NCBI RefSeq assembly: GCF_001680005.1
Contig: NC_033568.1
Coordinates: 1,240,001 to 1,304,000 of the forward strand
Source: Plasmodium coatneyi
Lineage: Eukaryota > Apicomplexa > Aconoidasida > Haemosporida > Plasmodiidae
Length of the DNA stretch: 64,000 nucleotides
Reading direction: 5' to 3'
Part shown: one piece after another, positions 11,046 through 22,900 of the stretch
Layout: the number at the start of each line of letters is the position of its first letter
Numbering within the stretch: the stretch's first letter is position 1
Notes under the pieces: model-generated
Database searches by the model: none
What the model was told of the DNA's origin: nothing
What the model saw: the letters and a program-made list of their open reading frames with translations, nothing else
Translations under genes and position numbers: made by a program

Positions 11046-13272
11046 GTTCTTTAGGAAAAGGAATAGGAAGAAAAAAAAAAAAACAAATATATTACTGTGT
11101 CACACATATACATATATATGTATATATATATGTGTATATATATATGTGTATGTATATATATAGTGCACAATGTATATGTATGTATGTGCGTTATATATGT
11201 AGATATATATATGTGCTGCAAGAGAAGAAGCACTGTGCGCATAAATCAATGAATTTGCGACATTTTACACTTCCGCAATCTTCCTTTGAACCATTTGAAC
11301 CCTTCCCTTAAACCAATGTGAACCACTCCTATTATTATAAATGAGAAAAAAAAATGAAATGGAAGGGGAAAGGGAAAGGGAAGCACAGTTTTAATTTGTA
11401 TAAAATATAATATGGATTTAAAGTGGGAAAGTGGAAGGAAGGTTGTTATATGGGTTGTTAGGGTTGTGGTATGTGGGTTATTAGGTGGTAGATGGTGGGT
11501 GGTGGAAGGAAGATTGTTAGGTGGGTTGTTAGGGTGGTGGTTTGTGGACGGAATGTCTAAGGAGGAAGAAAAGCAGGGTTTAAGGAAGGAAAGGAAGGAA
11601 AGGAAGGAAAGGAAGGAAGGAATGAGGGTCTCAGGATGGAAGGAAAGGAATGGTCTATGGAAGGAAGTCTAAGGAAGGGCTCTAAGGAAGGAGGGTCTAA
11701 GGAAGAAAGGTTGTTAGAGTGATGGTAGGTGGAAGGTTGTTAGGATGTTGGTAGGTGGAAGGAATGTGGTGTTATGGTGGTTGCAATATTTGCGGGAAGG
11801 AACACTGTTATGCTGGAAATATATAGTTCATGGTACACCTGTATTATACGAACATAATAAACTCATTGTTTACATTGCAGACGAATATACATATAAAGGA
11901 TAGTTTATTTGTGCAAATGTCATAGTTGTGAACGTATATAGGGGAAAAAAAGGAAGGGGGGGATCACAAACACTCTTCGTGCAAATATAACGGGAAAGTG
12001 CGTACATATGTGTGCAACTATATGACCTATTTCTGCTTTATTTATAACTTATCACTCTCATAAATATTGCAATAGTGTACCTTCGTAGGGGGGGGACAAA
12101 TAACCATGTACATCTATAATCATTCCACATATATATATATATATATAATGATTCCTATATATATACATAATGCTTCATATATATATATATACTTATATAT
12201 ACATATAATCATTTCTGTATATGTATGCTGAAGAAATATTATATGTATACAACAAAGGAAAGGGATATATTTAATTTTTCAAAAAATTTCACTAACCTTC
12301 CATGGAATCTTATAAAATCTTTCTGAAGTTCTATAACCCCTGCCAACTTTCCAATCTTCCCCAAAAATTTGAACTGAAAAGGAAAAAAAAGAAAATAACA
12401 AAGATACACTATTAAAAATATAATGTCCCCCCCCCAAAATAAAAACGTGAAGAAACAGGTAACATGGTGTGCACATCTTTTGCATGTGAATAAATTATTC
12501 ATAGTATATTTGTAGCGGAAAGCATAGGGAAGGGAAGGGGAAGCAACAAATTATTATTCTCACGAATCAATCATAAAAATGAACAAGAGAGAGAAGGGTG
12601 CTGGGTGTACCACCATATAGGAGGGAAAAAAGTACCACTATAAAAAATGTATATATTCTTTTATGCATAATCCATACTATTCTCTTTTCTTATATATGTA
12701 ACTTCATTCATCCAAAAAATAATTGAGCTACTTCCACTAACTACGAATAAATATGTGAATACATATGCGCTAATAAATATGTAAGCACATTTCCATAGAG
12801 GAGAAGAGGAGAGGATGAAATAGTGCTCCTTCTCCCTCTCTGCCCATATGCACATATTGTGAATGCACAGATGCATGAAGTATATAGTGTACAAATATGT
12901 ATGATATGCACTACAATATAGTTACTCTAAAATTTGAAAAATTGAATAGTGTCCATCATTAATCAGAAAAAATAAAAAAGAAGAAAAGTAAAAGAAAAAG
13001 AAATAAAAAAAAAGTAAAAAAAGTTTGATAAATTTGCATATATATATGTGTGTGTAGTTGTTCTTATAATCATCATAGGCATAGCTATAAAGGATGGGAA
13101 AAAAATTTTTTTTTTTTTTTTTCCTGAAAGGAACACATATATATAACTATGTATATATATAAACAACACAACATTTAATAACATATCAATTCCTAACATA
13201 TATATAAAAATTCACATTCCACATATATATATACAAAGAAGCAATGTACATAAATAAACAACGACCCGAACA
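11046..13272. other. Intergenic region between tandem KIR genes
   Basis: No gene is seen. It holds a TATATG/TGTATA microsatellite (about 11103-11215), a G/T-rich array on the plus strand (about 11430-11775), an AT microsatellite (about 12128-12230), C/G-homopolymers and a poly-T run at about 13106-13122. The right end is the probable promoter of the second KIR gene. Confidence 0.5.
11430..11775 (+). repeat. G/T-rich array with GGTTGTTAGGG words
   Basis: The plus strand repeats words such as GGTTGTTAGGGTTGTGG, GGTGGAAGG and GGAAGGAAAGG, with almost no C. It is the reverse complement in character of the CCCTAACAACC arrays at 9504-9625 and 15715-15965. The words resemble a degenerate form of the GGGTTYA telomere repeat but are not regular heptamers. 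Confidence 0.7.
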
Positions 13273-15471
13273 ATGACACCCGATGACAACGTTATGGAAG
13301 AATTACCCTCCCAACAAAGGTATAAGGAATCCGATAAGAAGACGTGTTCTAAAGAGAAAAGTAGAACAGGACATACCTGTAACCAGGAATTATGGACGAC
13401 TGTGAAAGGAGCATTAGAAGTGATCCATGCTTATAATGAGGAATTAACCAATAAAATTGTACAAAATTGCACTTACGCATGTACGAGGGGAGGAGAAGGT
13501 GAAGCACAATATTATGATCGTTGTAAATTTCTATATTATTGGTTGGGTACTAAAATTAAGGAGACGGGAAAAGTGAAGACGAATACCACATTTCAGACTG
13601 TTATGAATGCAATTTACAATCCATTAAAGAAATCAAACTTTTGGGGTTCATGCCAGAATAATTGCACTAACTTATACGCTAATATTGACGAACAGCTCTT
13701 CACACCCGCCAAAATTCTATTTGACTACTACTATAACTATCATTACTTAGAGGATAAAGCAAATTGTGGTAATTATTGTGAAGGGCAAACTTGTACTACT
13801 GCCCACAAAGCAGCCCAATCAGCATATGAACAAATAAGACAAAAGTGTAGTCAGCTTTCTGGTGATGCTTATTGTGAGAAATTCTTACAGGGAAAGGACA
13901 GGGCGGATGGGGAATTCGCCGAACCCAAACCATTACCATGTTCCGAAGCAAAAAAACTAACGGTAAAAACACCACCCACCACATACATATGTACATGTAC
14001 GTATATAGATATATATGTGTATACATATATATATAAGTATATATGGTATATATACATGCTACATATATATATATATAACTCCCCCCCTCACACAACACCA
14101 CTTCCACTTACATACACTTATAGAAGGCGCATTTGGAGATGTTACCTTCATATTCAAAATATTATAGGAGGTTCCGGGATGGTCTGGCTTATTGTACTTA
14201 TGACTGCTTCCCCAAGAAAAAAATATGGAACAGAATAAAAGAACATTTTAACGATGAAAAGTATGCTAATATAATTGCCAGAGCGTTGTGTTATGTATCT
14301 TCAAAGGCGAAAGAAGAAGAAGAAAAGGACCCGGAAGTATTGGAAGATGAGGAAGAAGAAGAAGAAGAAGAAGAAGAAGAGGACGAGGAAGAAGAGGAGG
14401 AGGAGGAGAGAGAACCAGCAAGAATGAAAGGAACGGAAGAACCAGACAATGGTAAACGTTGTAAATTTTTTTCTTATTGGTTAGGGTATTTATTACATAA
14501 CAAATTAAGGGAACGTACTAAATTCTCAGAGGTAATAGGGGTGATTAACGAGCTGCTTAATAGTATTGATCAAAAATATAAATGTCCCTTCCCCGACACT
14601 ACCATTAACGAAGCTGATCTGAACAATAGAAGAATAGTATTTGAATATTCTATCGACCATAAAAAAATAACAGCGGATTTCGAGCGTTCCAAACCTGATT
14701 CTGATTTTAGTTCCACGAGACCCACTTGCAGTAAAAAATATAACGAGCACCTAACGGCCATTAAATCAGCATGCACTACTGTAACTTCGTACTGTGGCGA
14801 CAGTACAAAAAGTAGTGATCCATATTGTAGTGAATTTGAAGCAAACTATAAAAGTATCTGTGAGGACAGCAAACTAACAAAATTAGAATGTACTGAAGTG
14901 GCTGATGTAGGTCGGAAGGAGGAGGAGGTGGAAGAAGGGAAGGAGGAAGACCCCCTCCTTCCTTCCCCTATTTCCCTCTCTAAGGTTAGTGACCTAACTG
15001 AAGACGGCGACGCAGCTACCACCTGCACTGAACAGTTGACGGAGGAGGCGGTTGCCCTTGGAAACAACACCCCCACTACTACCGCTATTTCTTCCATATT
15101 AGGAGTAGCAGGAGTTGGACTACCGGCGATCGCCACTTTTTTTTTGTACAAAGTAAGTACATAATTACATCAATTATAATTAGCACGATGTATGTATGTA
15201 TATATATATATACGTACATATATATATGGTATATATGTGTATAATACACATACCACCCTCCCCCTTCTTTCAACCTTAGTATAACCTTTTACCTTCTTGG
15301 TTTAGTAACCATTTGGGGAATAGCAGTAGCGGTGGAAGGAATAGAAAAAAAAGATCAACCACTGGACGTCACCACTTTGACAACGACGACGACACATTAA
15401 CAACAACGGCATATTCTTCCGAATATTCTATTCCATACACCACCACCACTGTAACAGCATCATCCACCTAG
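13273..15471 (+). CDS. KIR: KIR (PIR) protein with two domains, gene 2
   Basis: The exons are 13273-13962, 14124-15152 and 15280-15471, all phase 0, giving 636 residues. The first PIR domain begins after a direct Met start: an in-frame stop at 13255-13257 and the lack of a nearby acceptor argue that this gene has no separate tiny exon 1, unlike its neighbours. The inter-domain intron is only 161 bp. The second PIR domain opens with about 60 residues almost identical to gene 1, then diverges and contains a long Glu-rich insertion (roughly residues 285-330, mostly GAA/GAG codons). A transmembrane helix ends LYK at a GTAAGT donor. The last exon opens YNLLPSW with Arg/Lys residues and ends Ala-Ser-Ser-Thr. 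It is an infected red-cell variant antigen by family, in direct tandem with gene 1. Confidence 0.87.
13980..14299 (+). repeat. Shared KIR tract, copy 2
   Basis: This is the partner of the tract at about 9635-9957. It covers the 3' two thirds of the short intron, the AG at 14122-14123 and the start of the second PIR domain. It is nearly identical to copy 1, while the exons before and after are clearly diverged. Confidence 0.85.
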
Positions 15472-16685
15472 ATGATCACCACCTAGGTTGTTCGTTCATC
15501 TGAGAAGATGTTGTTTTCATACATATATATAGATGTACATGTATGTATATGTATACACATATATATATACATATATACATAATTATTGTCATTTATGTAT
15601 ATAATCACAGTTATATATATGTGTGTATGTATATATACGAACACTAAAAAAAAATAATGCGCATACACACACAAATAATACAATAATACACACTAAAATA
15701 AAAACATCACTTTACACCCCTCTTACACCACCCCTAACACAACCCTAACAACCCACCTATCACCCTACCACCTAACAACACCACACTAATACCACACTAA
15801 TAACCCACCTACCACTCTACCACCTAACAACCCACCTACCACCAACCACCAACCACCACCCTAACAACCTTCCTTCCACTTACCACCACCCTAACAACCT
15901 TTACACCCTCCTTACACCCCTATCCCAACACCTCATACGCCCTAAAAAAATCCCCCACCCCCTTTACACCCCCCTAGCAACCGTTCTCACATCCCCATCA
16001 CACACAACACTATACACCTAAAAAAATGAATTCTACCCCTTTTAGTGCATAAAAAAGCGAACTTACTCCTTCATTATTATAACTTCCACGCTTATATCCA
16101 AATTCACAGCAGCAAATTTTGAGCGTATATATATAATTTTCTAATACTGAATATGTGAGAAATTTGCTGCTCCACCTTATTACACCGTTAAGAATGGGAG
16201 ACGCATATAATTGTGAGGGGGTATAAGGGGGATGTGTATTAATTTTTTATAGAGAATACTAAACACCTGAACTTCTAAATCATATAATTATGCAATAAAA
16301 TCAATTTTTTTTCTATTATTTTGAATTAAGATATATTTTTTTATATATAATATTCTTGTTCATATTCAATTTTTTATTTTAAAATATATATGTACACTTG
16401 CACACATTCATAATAAGAGAAAGCAGTTAATCAAATGCCACGCACGCAAACAACTTCACAAACGACTTAAATCAAAACATTTTCCACATTAAAGAGAAAA
16501 AAAAAAGGAAAAAGGAAAAAAAGAAGAAAAAAATACACACTTTTACTTAATAAACTTCTTTCCTTCATTTTTAAAAAGGAAAAGTAGAAAAGCAAAATAT
16601 TAAGAAAAAAAAAAAAAGAAACAAACAAAAATAAAAAAGAAGAAACAAAAAAAAAGAAAAAACAAAAAAAGAAGGAAGCAAAAAA
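15472..16685. other. Intergenic region with C-rich array
   Basis: A TA microsatellite lies at about 15520-15640, a G-free CCTAACAACC / ACCACC array at 15715-15965, AT-rich DNA follows, and long A-rich purine tracts at about 16497-16685 lead directly into the next start codon. No gene is seen. Confidence 0.55.
15715..15965 (+). repeat. C/A-rich array with CCCTAACAACC words
   Basis: The plus strand holds repeated CCTAACAACC, ACCACCCTA and CACCTACCAC words with almost no G. A single basic unit is not regular. It lies just downstream of the second KIR gene. Confidence 0.75.
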
Positions 16686-17817
16686 ATGGCACCCTTCCTT
16701 ACAAAATACCTCCTATTCATCTTGATACTTTACTCCTCGTGGGCACAACATGACCACCATCACCACGTAAGATACGAAATTCCTACACACCTATATAAAA
16801 GAAAAAATATATATATATATATATATATATTCGTGACATACACACACATACATACATTCATTATGATTAATGATCTTTTTTACAATAAAGAATTTTTTTT
16901 TTTCCTACTTAGTAAAAATTTTAAAAGGAAAAAAAAATTTTCTACCACCATAACAACCTTCCTTCGACCCATCCCTAACAACACTTCTCTTTCATTCTCT
17001 TTTTTTTTTTCAGGTGAGTGCAATAAGCACATATGATTCGTCAGATGGAAGCAGTAACAGATCGGTGACGAGCGAATCTGCTGTCAGAACAACATTCCGA
17101 AGTCCATTATATCATAAAAGTTATAATGAAGACGACCCCTTCAAGAATGCTATGCCTAATTTACCGTATGAAAGGGGAAGAAAAAATGCAAAAAATACGA
17201 CTGTAAAGGACAAATGTAAAACAATGTGCAAAAATTTTTTTCATGATTGTCGTCGAGGAATGAAACATAGAAGTTTATTATTACTTACATTGGGCATTGG
17301 GGCCCTTAGTGTGTTCATTCCGTGTTATACAAGCTCCGCTTTTGAAACATTTACGCAGTTAGTTCTGAATTGGTGGAACCCGGGTGATGATATTACTTGC
17401 GACTTGGCTGGATATACACGTTCCGCGGTAGTAGCATGGGCAATTTTCACCGTCATGGGTCTGATTATAATAGGTGCATTAGCTGGATTCTACTACTGCA
17501 GAACTAGGAAAAAATATATTCAAAAATCAAATTTAGGAATAAATTCAAAATTCGATTCGAGGAATTTATCACATGAAAGAAGGAATAAAAGCTTAAAAAA
17601 TAACACCCTAAAACATAACACCTTAAAGAACCACCTCCAAATATTATTAAAAAAATTAACGTGCCGCAAAAATAGGGGTTGGACTTTATTGGTTGTTATA
17701 TTGGTGATGGCGGGTCTTTATTTATTAGGTCTATATTTTGCAAGTTCAGATGTGGGAATTTCTGCTTTCACCTGCCCTGACGAATTCCTGAAATCAAAGC
17801 AGCTGTTACTTAAGTAA
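16686..17817 (+). CDS. Three-pass membrane protein, likely exported or surface
   Basis: The exons are 16686-16766 and 17014-17817, phase 0, 294 residues. Exon 1 is a clean signal peptide (LLFILILYSSWA) followed by His residues; the intron ends in a long T-run and CAG. The mature part has a Ser-rich head, Cys residues near 95-106 (KCKTMCKNFFHDC), then hydrophobic helices at about 114-132, 164-188 and 250-270. Between the last two is a basic loop with an NTLK repeat. The layout of signal exon plus main exon is typical of Plasmodium exported and subtelomeric families, but no clear PEXEL motif (RxLxE/Q/D) is seen near the N-terminus. I do not recognise the family. The location among KIR genes fits a red-cell membrane role by inference only. 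Confidence 0.8.
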
Positions 17818-19128
17818 CTTCCTTTTATTCAGTGACACTTTTTAAAAAATATGGTACTCGTCATTTTCATAACCATAGTGGGGCTCGTGTCCTATTGGTG
17901 GTCGTCCTATTGATGGTAGTCCTATTAGTTGTTTTATTATAGTTGTTTTATTATTTGTTTTATTATACTTGTTTTATTATGGTTATTTTATTATAGTTGT
18001 TTTATTATAGTAGCTTTATTATAGTTGCTTTATTATAGTTGTTTTATTAGTTGCATTTTATTATTATCGAGCTCGAAAAAAATACATCAAACGGTCGAAG
18101 TTTTAAGTGTGGAACTTTTTTCCTTCCTTTACTTTTTTTTTTTTTCGTACATTTTCCCCTTTTTTTCCTTAATAAAAAGAACTTTTACATTAAATAATAT
18201 ATAATTTAAATAAAAAATGAGGCGTACGATTAATACCGAACACATAGGAAACCCTTGAATTGGGGAGATAGAAAAAAAATGTGTTGCCTGTTTCAGAGAA
18301 GAAAAGAGTAATCGTAGAATACTGCATTTTTACGATTCCGTATATTACCAGGAAACATGAGGAACGGTACAATATCTTAAATTCTTACCTATTCAGCTTG
18401 ATTCCACGGTTCCCATTTTCAATGTTCCCACACAAATGCTACATACGGTGTTTATATGGAGTCCAAGGAAATATGGTTGAAGTGTGTGAGTATTAATACA
18501 ATACAGAAAGCGGACCATTCTCTATGCTGGGAAGAATTTAACCTGAGGATGCGTCCACTATCTGTATACACACTGAGCCCCCCCTCATGGGATATAGCAG
18601 ACGCTCATTAGAACGGGAGGCACATTTTTGTACTATTTTGGGATATGCATGGGAATTGTAATGATTTTTTATTTAAGGCTGCCGTTACATTAATAATAAA
18701 TAGGAAACAGAGATATTACGCACAAGAAGGACAAAAATGAGAAGTACAATCCAAACACGTTATAATATATTCAATAAACAGAATAAGACAATACGGGGGT
18801 TAATATTTTCATATTGTACTAACATAAATTATAAGAAATACAATGTAACAGTAAGTTATAAAAGAAAAATTATGTAAAATATATATATAATAAAAAAAAA
18901 AAAAGGAAAATGATCCACTTTATGCCACTCTTCGTTGTAACATGTAGGAGAAACTCCTTCCCCCCATAGTACTTCTCTTAATCAAAATATGGATTTTTCC
19001 GAATTAATATGTTCATAGGACTTTACATTTCTGAGTTAATAAAGCGCAATGATTTAGAACTTTTAGGAAAATTTTGCACTTCATCTATTCAGTAATCTTA
19101 TTCATTCGTCTAATACCTTTTGTCCGAA
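17818..19128. other. Intergenic region between convergent genes
   Basis: This is the 3' flank of the three-pass membrane gene and of the minus-strand PHIST gene. It begins with a TTATTATAGTTGTTTT minisatellite and continues as AT-rich DNA with short frames only. No gene is seen. Confidence 0.5.
17925..18065 (+). repeat. TTGTTTTATTATAG minisatellite
   Basis: About ten imperfect copies of a 14-bp unit, TTGTTTTATTATAG, with single changes (GTAGCTTTATTATAG, TTGCTTTATTATAG). The preceding bases (17885-17925) hold a related TCCTATTGGTGG/TCCTATTGATGG set. It lies just past the stop codon of the membrane gene. Confidence 0.8.
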
Positions 19129-19943
19129 TTATGACTCCGATGTTAGGGTTCCGTATTCCCTGATTTTCGCCAAGAAAGTGTCACTCCATTTTTTTTCATT
19201 CCGGTATGCAACTTTTTTCCATAATTTAATATATTTTTCTAATTTTCTGTTGAAGAAATATCCTGCTATAATTAAAGTATTCTCGTAATCCTTACAAATA
19301 CTTTTATAATAATCATTCACTTCTTTAAATTCTCCCCTAATTCCTTCTTTGCATTCTTTCCATAATTTTTCCTTATTTTCCTTCGGAAATCTATATTTAG
19401 TGGCTAAGGAAGTTAGATGATTTGATAAATTTGCTTCCATAATACTGTATAACACCATAAGGAATGAATTATATCTGTCAAGATCAGTAATTATATCTTT
19501 TCTTAATAAGAAACTAAGATAGAGGCATCGCTTTATTATTTCCAAATTATTCAATGTTGAATGTACTTTTGAAATATATTCCTGATCTACAGAATTTTTA
19601 GTACTGTTTCCTTCTAGTTGATTTCTGGGACAATAATGATTTACGACTTCCGATAGCGTCGACAACTGCCTTGAAAATATATCTGTATTTGACTTTGACG
19701 CTACATTACCATGTGGAATGCTAATATTATTCTGCAAAAAGAAAGAAAAGAATGGATATTAGAATAAATAGGGGTATGTATTTTTGTGTATAGACCAAAC
19801 AGTTACTTCTCTATGCCGAAAAGGAATTCTCCCTCCTTCTTTTCATAAATAAAACCGTTTAATCTTACCAAAAATGGAATGACGGAAAAAATGAAGAACA
19901 GACCAATGGACTTAGGCATCTTGAAAAGCGCAAGATTACTCAT
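19129..19943 (-). CDS. PHIST-family exported protein
   Basis: The exons (transcript order) are 19943-19869 and 19731-19129, phase 0, 225 residues. Exon 1 encodes a hydrophobic signal sequence (SIGLFFIFSVIPF). Exon 2 starts after a TTTTTGCAG acceptor. The region from about residue 85 to 218 fits the helical PHIST/PRESAN pattern: LYSIM, then LATKYRFP, KLWKEC, later KLWKKVAY and KKWSDTFLAKIREY, with the conserved Trp residues spaced as expected. A PEXEL-like RQLST lies at residues 46-50, but position 5 is Thr rather than Glu/Gln/Asp, so export by the classical route is uncertain. PHIST proteins act in the infected red cell, often at the cytoskeleton. It stands alone, convergent with the three-pass membrane gene. 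Confidence 0.8.
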
Positions 19944-22900
19944 TTTTAAAAACTTCGCTACACACAAGTAACTTCTATTAATATTATAAAAAACTATGGA
20001 TCTAAAAACTTAAGTATAAAAGGAATCATAGGATTCCGCAATTTCAGATGGTATGTGAAAATAAAAATTTATGCCCCCCTCGTAATGATTACTATAATTT
20101 AAAAAAGGAGGAGTTCCTCTTTTTAATCCTTCTCCGAAAAGAGAGCAAAACATATAAAATTCCTGTCGTACAATATAATTGAAGGAATGATTTGCATATC
20201 ATATAAGCAGTATAAGAATAATTAAGGAACATTACTTAAATTGAATGAAGTTTTAAATGAATATTACGTTAGAAAATTAAGTAAAATTTTAATATAGGAA
20301 ATAAATTAAAGGGAGGAAAGAAAAAAAAAGAAATTTCACCCTTGCACCCTACATTCTTCTTTTCAATTAATTCTGAAAAAAAAAAAGAAATAAAGCTCTT
20401 CTCGCCTTATATCACTTTTCTATATTTTCTTAAAGAAATAAAAAAAGAACATTACTATTATTCTTTCCTTTATTTCCTATATTCTCCTTTAAAAAAAATA
20501 AAAACCTGCAACTGTACTATATGTTCCCTGTATTCTTTAAGAACAAAAGAAAAATGGAAAAAATCTCATCTGTTATCCGTACTCATATAATTCTATATTC
20601 GCCATATATAAATATATATACTCTTCCTGATTTAATTTTATGCTCATAATATGAGCTTTATTCATTATTCTCCTCTACTTTAATCTTACAACCCTGTTCA
20701 TGTACCTAAATTATTAATTATGACTACTTGTGCAAAGCTGCATCTATATTCTTCCATTCATTCGTACATGTTCCTTAAGAACAGGACTTAACCTTTCACT
20801 CTCTCAAGTGAACTAAGATTTATGTTTCCCTTCCTATTTTATATATACTCCCCATCTTACTTTAAATCCAGTGTACACATACTATACGTAGTTCTAATAT
20901 ATTCCACGTGTACAATTAAATTATCCTAATTCACTGCACTATACTATTTTGCATTATCCTATAATAACAAGTACTAACTCCTTCCATCCCACATGCAATG
21001 TTACCTATGCTTCCCCCCCCTTTAATTACACTCGTTCAACCACTATTACCTATACAACTCGTACTTTATTCTATATGTTACATCACCACAGTATAAGGTC
21101 CCCCCCTTAAAAAATTAATGCGTATAATTTTTCCTTTATGAATTTCACACATATATTTACCACCCTACTATATTACGTAACGCATATACGACAATGAAAC
21201 TTATACACTTCTACATAATACGATCCTCACCCTTAAAAATATGAGTAGTCATGGCTATTAGTTTTAAAAAAAATAAGTCCAATCAGGTGCATAATCATTT
21301 CCCCCCTTATATATTTTTCCCCTTATCATATTATAATAAACATTCCTATGCTTATGACCTCCAACATATTACTACAATAATGAAGTTGACCCACACATAC
21401 ACCATAAAATTGAAGAGACCTCATATATAAATATGAATCCACGGGTGTGCCTATTTATTAATATAAGAACTATACGATAGATTCTTTAAAGGGAAAATAG
21501 TCCCACAACATTCATACGTAAACAAATAAATAATACGCACTATTGACTATAGTTCAGCATTATTCGTAAACAATATTACACACCCTCACTCATATTACCA
21601 TTCATATTTGTGGAAATTCCAATTGTTCCTTTCTCTATTTAGGGAAAAAAGAAAAAAGGAAGGTTAAAACCGTGACCATACATACCATTCTCTTCTAACC
21701 ATTAAGCACTATACAACAATGAAAATCTACGTGACCTAATTCTGGCCGCTCAACTATCAAACACATATTTGATCCATACACATTATAAAATGGAGCGAAC
21801 TTCCTGCATACATAAAACCCGATACATATTTATATGCTCATACAAAGGGCACACAGGAAATGCAAACTCATGAAATCCCCTATGGCACCTTATTCGGGTA
21901 TAAATAATTAATATTCACCTACGGTTAAGGTACACGATAGTTTAATAATAAAATCCTACCCATAATTATTTCATATCACCTATTCATATATGCTGAATTC
22001 ATAGCACATTGAAAATACAGAAGAATTCGAAATTCGGCAATATTATGATTTATACACTAATGAAATAGAAACTTGTAAGACCATCCATCATCACCTGTTA
22101 GTTTACGTGCTTAAAACCGAACAGTGCGACTACACATATTCCACTGTATTTTATCAGCGTGGGATATAATAAGGAAAACGGAATAAGAAGAAAAAAATGG
22201 TCGCATGATGTGGTGTACAGTGAAATGATCCTGAGTTAACTCCCCGACTTACTTTTACAATCGATAAGTTACAGGGACTTGTCTAATTTATACTGTACTC
22301 CCTCATGTTACTCTGTAACACTGTTGCAAATGATTATATACAAAATTACTAGGATCCTCGGAAGTTCGATATATACACTTCCAGAGGACACTGTATGTAC
22401 AATTATTCGCTGTATAGTTATATAACATACTGGGTCCTACAATTATAATACAATTCAGTAATAATAAAAAATTCACCCTTACTACATAATCGCTCCACTT
22501 TTTCCTTTATTCCTACTGCTTTTCCTTCCTGTAACTCCTGCTACCTTTCCAGTTAACTCAGCCCCTTCTATTTCCTTCAGACAGGTATTTGTGTTTTCAT
22601 ATGAGGATTATACTTACGCATGAATAGATATTCCATATGGACGCACGCGGCCACTATGGTTAACACATTATCAATATAAGTTCAATATAAAAATGCAGAG
22701 TTAAACATTTAACATTAAAACATGACAAAAAAGTACGAAACAAACAATTCACTTTATGCATAATTCACAATATCACACGAAAGAAGGAAAAAGGGAAAAA
22801 AAAAAAAAAGGAAGACAGAATAATTGATATCGTATGTACTCCTTCGGAGAAATATGAGCTCCCCCTCATATATTACTGAAAAATTGTGGTGTCAATGAAT

